From contig CAJVYJ010000092.1 in the NCBI GenBank assembly GCA_913009475.1, forward strand, positions 1 through 7,060: a stretch of DNA of 7,060 bases, given 5' to 3'. The first letter of the stretch is position 1. Each line of letters begins with the position of its first letter. Below the pieces are notes generated by a model. The model saw nothing but the letters and a program-made list of their open reading frames with translations. It ran no database searches and was not told where the DNA came from. The stretch is from an uncultured Actinomycetes bacterium. GTDB lineage: Bacteria > Actinomycetota > Aquicultoria > CAJVYJ01. Shown here one piece after another: positions 5,687 through 7,060 of the stretch. Position numbers and translations under genes: made by a program.

Positions 5687-7016
5687 ATGCAAAAAACCGC
5701 CGATATTAGGTCAAATCGATATTCTTTATCTCTTATTTTATCAATCATCGCCGCCTTGTTATCAATTATGGTTTTATCGCTCTCACTAAGTTGGGACATC
5801 GCGATCATGGCCGGACTTGTTATTTTAGCGGCTATATTGTTGATGCGTGACGCTAAGCAAGCTCTGCTAGCGGTTTTAATTACAACTCTCCCTTTGAATT
5901 TTAGTAAAACACTGATTCACCACTCCATTCATATAGGCGGCGCCCAAAATTTTGATGTTAGTTTAATGAACATTGCCTTGCTGGGATTATATCTAATCTG
6001 GCTATTGGAAAAACCCGACGGTATAATTGAGCAACGCCGGATTCCATCGATTTTTACTTGGTCGCTGACCTTGTTTATCGTTATCAGCGGCCTCTCTATA
6101 ATCAAAGCCGAACATATAACCTTAAGTATATTTGAACTGTATAGAATTGGCATAGCCGCCTTAATTTTTTTATATTTCGCTAAACGAGTGGACATTAAAA
6201 AAGAGTTTAATTTAATAATAATAGCTTTATTGTTCGGATTGTTCCTTATATCCGCGGAAACGCTGACAAATCATTTCTTGGGTACCTCATTTAATTTGTC
6301 TACCTTAGGCCGCGGGGAGAGTAATGAATTAAGTGAATTTATAGCCGGAAATAATTTTATGCGCGCTGGCGGCAGTCTCGGCTCGCCCAACGCTTTAGCC
6401 AGTTATTTAGTTTTACTTTTACCGATTTCGTTCGCCTTGCTGTTCAGCAAGATTAAGACATCGGCTAAGCTGGCCGACTTAGTTGTTTTTCTTGCCGGTT
6501 CCGCTACTTTATTGCTAACTTTGTCCCGAGGAGCTTGGATCGGTTTTAGTTTGGCCATAATAACCATTCTATTATTAGCCGTACGACGGCGCTTACTTTC
6601 CTCTATCATGGTAAGCGCGTTCATTGTTCTCAGCGGCGGACTGGTTGTATTAATAAATTTTATGTTTGACAACATGATCTGGTTACGATTTACTGCCAGC
6701 CAAGCCCATAACGTGACCAGTAGGCTTAAATTCGCCCTGATAGCCTTTAACGTTATAAAATCAAATCCGATTTTAGGGGTCGGTATCAATAACTTTTCTG
6801 AAGTTATGGCCAGATTCGACACTACGGGCGTAATGTCGATAATCGGTGTAAACAATCCCCCGGTTCACGATATATATCTCTTAATCGCCGCCGAAATCGG
6901 CGTCATCGGTCTCATAGTTTTTCTAACCTTTTTTATAGCAGTAATGTTTGCCGATATTAAAGCCTGTTTTGCTTACGAGGACCCCTACGCTTGGGTACTA
7001 ATAGGCATTTTAGGCG
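5687..7016 (+). CDS. O-antigen polymerase/ligase family protein (Wzy_C type), C-terminus missing
   Basis: Polytopic membrane protein with about 10-11 hydrophobic helices in 443 codons. Wzy_C hallmarks are GGSLGSPNALASYL (~228), LTLSRGAWIGF (~277), SRLKFALIAFNVIKSNPILGVG (~345) and VHDIYLLIAAEIGVIGL (~393). These parallel RSFSTLGNP, LTRGAW and RAHNDLLQMAATTGLLG in the divergent Wzy-TPR protein, but the two are otherwise dissimilar. As the neighbour of Wzz it is the likely polymerase of that pathway. ATG at 5687 starts 2 nt after the Wzz stop; TTG at 5681, overlapping that stop, is the alternative. Neither has a clear Shine-Dalgarno, which suits coupled translation. Genuine sequence ends at about 7016 (…WVLIGILG). 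The apparent last residues EIGRAHV and the stop at 7037-7039 are encoded by adapter. The family usually extends one or two more helices, so a short C-terminal part is lost. Confidence 0.85.
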
Positions 7017-7060
7017 AGATCGGAAGAGCACACGTCTGAACTCCAGTCACACTGATATAT
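7017..7060 (+). other. Illumina TruSeq adapter with index, sequencing artefact
   Basis: From 7017 the sequence reads AGATCGGAAGAGCACACG and continues through CTCCAGTCAC, the TruSeq 3' adapter (34 bases, 7017-7050). ACTGAT then matches the six-base index I recall as TruSeq index 25, followed by ATAT, the start of the constant flank. It is library contamination left untrimmed at a contig end and should be removed. Confidence 0.98.

Noticed and set aside
6403..6855. 150-codon minus-strand frame
   Set aside because: It is antisense to the conserved Wzy_C motifs of the plus-strand protein; hydrophobic genes often leave long open antisense frames.
7016..7039. Natural C-terminus of the second Wzy protein
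   Set aside because: The final codons and stop coincide exactly with the Illumina adapter sequence.

Overview
The window looks like one complete contig or contig end from a bacterial metagenome assembly, and its theme is cell-surface polysaccharide and envelope biogenesis. The last 44 bases (7017-7060) are not biological. They match the Illumina TruSeq 3' adapter followed by a six-base index, so the biological sequence ends at about 7016. The genes use the ordinary code: TGA ends two of them and none of the long frames contains an internal TGA. The gene families (a secreted TolB-like propeller, a Wzy with a C-terminal TPR tail, a Wzz) and the scattered 'attcccga...tcgggaat' repeats would fit an uncultured lineage such as Patescibacteria/CPR, but nothing here proves the taxonomy.

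Layout: (1) <1-1767, minus strand: a large secreted beta-propeller repeat protein, open to the left edge, with a GTG start, a signal peptide and 12 complete repeats plus the start of a 13th. (2) 1768-1896: a short gap with a candidate promoter whose -35 overlaps the stop codon of the gene before it. (3) 1897-3942, minus: a polytopic O-antigen polymerase/ligase-family protein (Wzy_C type) with C-terminal TPR repeats. Its most plausible start is a non-standard ATC behind a perfect GGAGG. (4) 3943-4529: a divergent intergenic region holding a GC-rich repeat island (two hairpins, a diverged copy of one of them, and three perfect 25-bp tandem copies) and an AT-rich promoter zone. (5) 4530-5684, plus: a Wzz-type chain-length determinant whose first membrane helix is reached only from a CTG start. 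(6) 5687-~7016, plus: a second, unrelated-looking Wzy/O-antigen-ligase-family protein, cut off by the contig end and adapter.

Wzz and the second Wzy form a tight plus-strand pair: stop and next start lie within about 5 bases. Together they probably set polymerisation and chain length of an undecaprenol-linked glycan. The divergent Wzy-TPR protein may be a second polymerase, or a ligase that attaches glycan to lipid or protein. The exported propeller protein downstream of it is a possible surface partner or substrate; this last point is inference only.

The points most worth a second look are the adapter tail and the artefactual protein C-terminus it creates, the two adjacent divergent genes that both lack ATG/GTG/TTG at their conserved N-termini, and the long propeller gene that closed-ORF calling misses because it has no stop inside the window.
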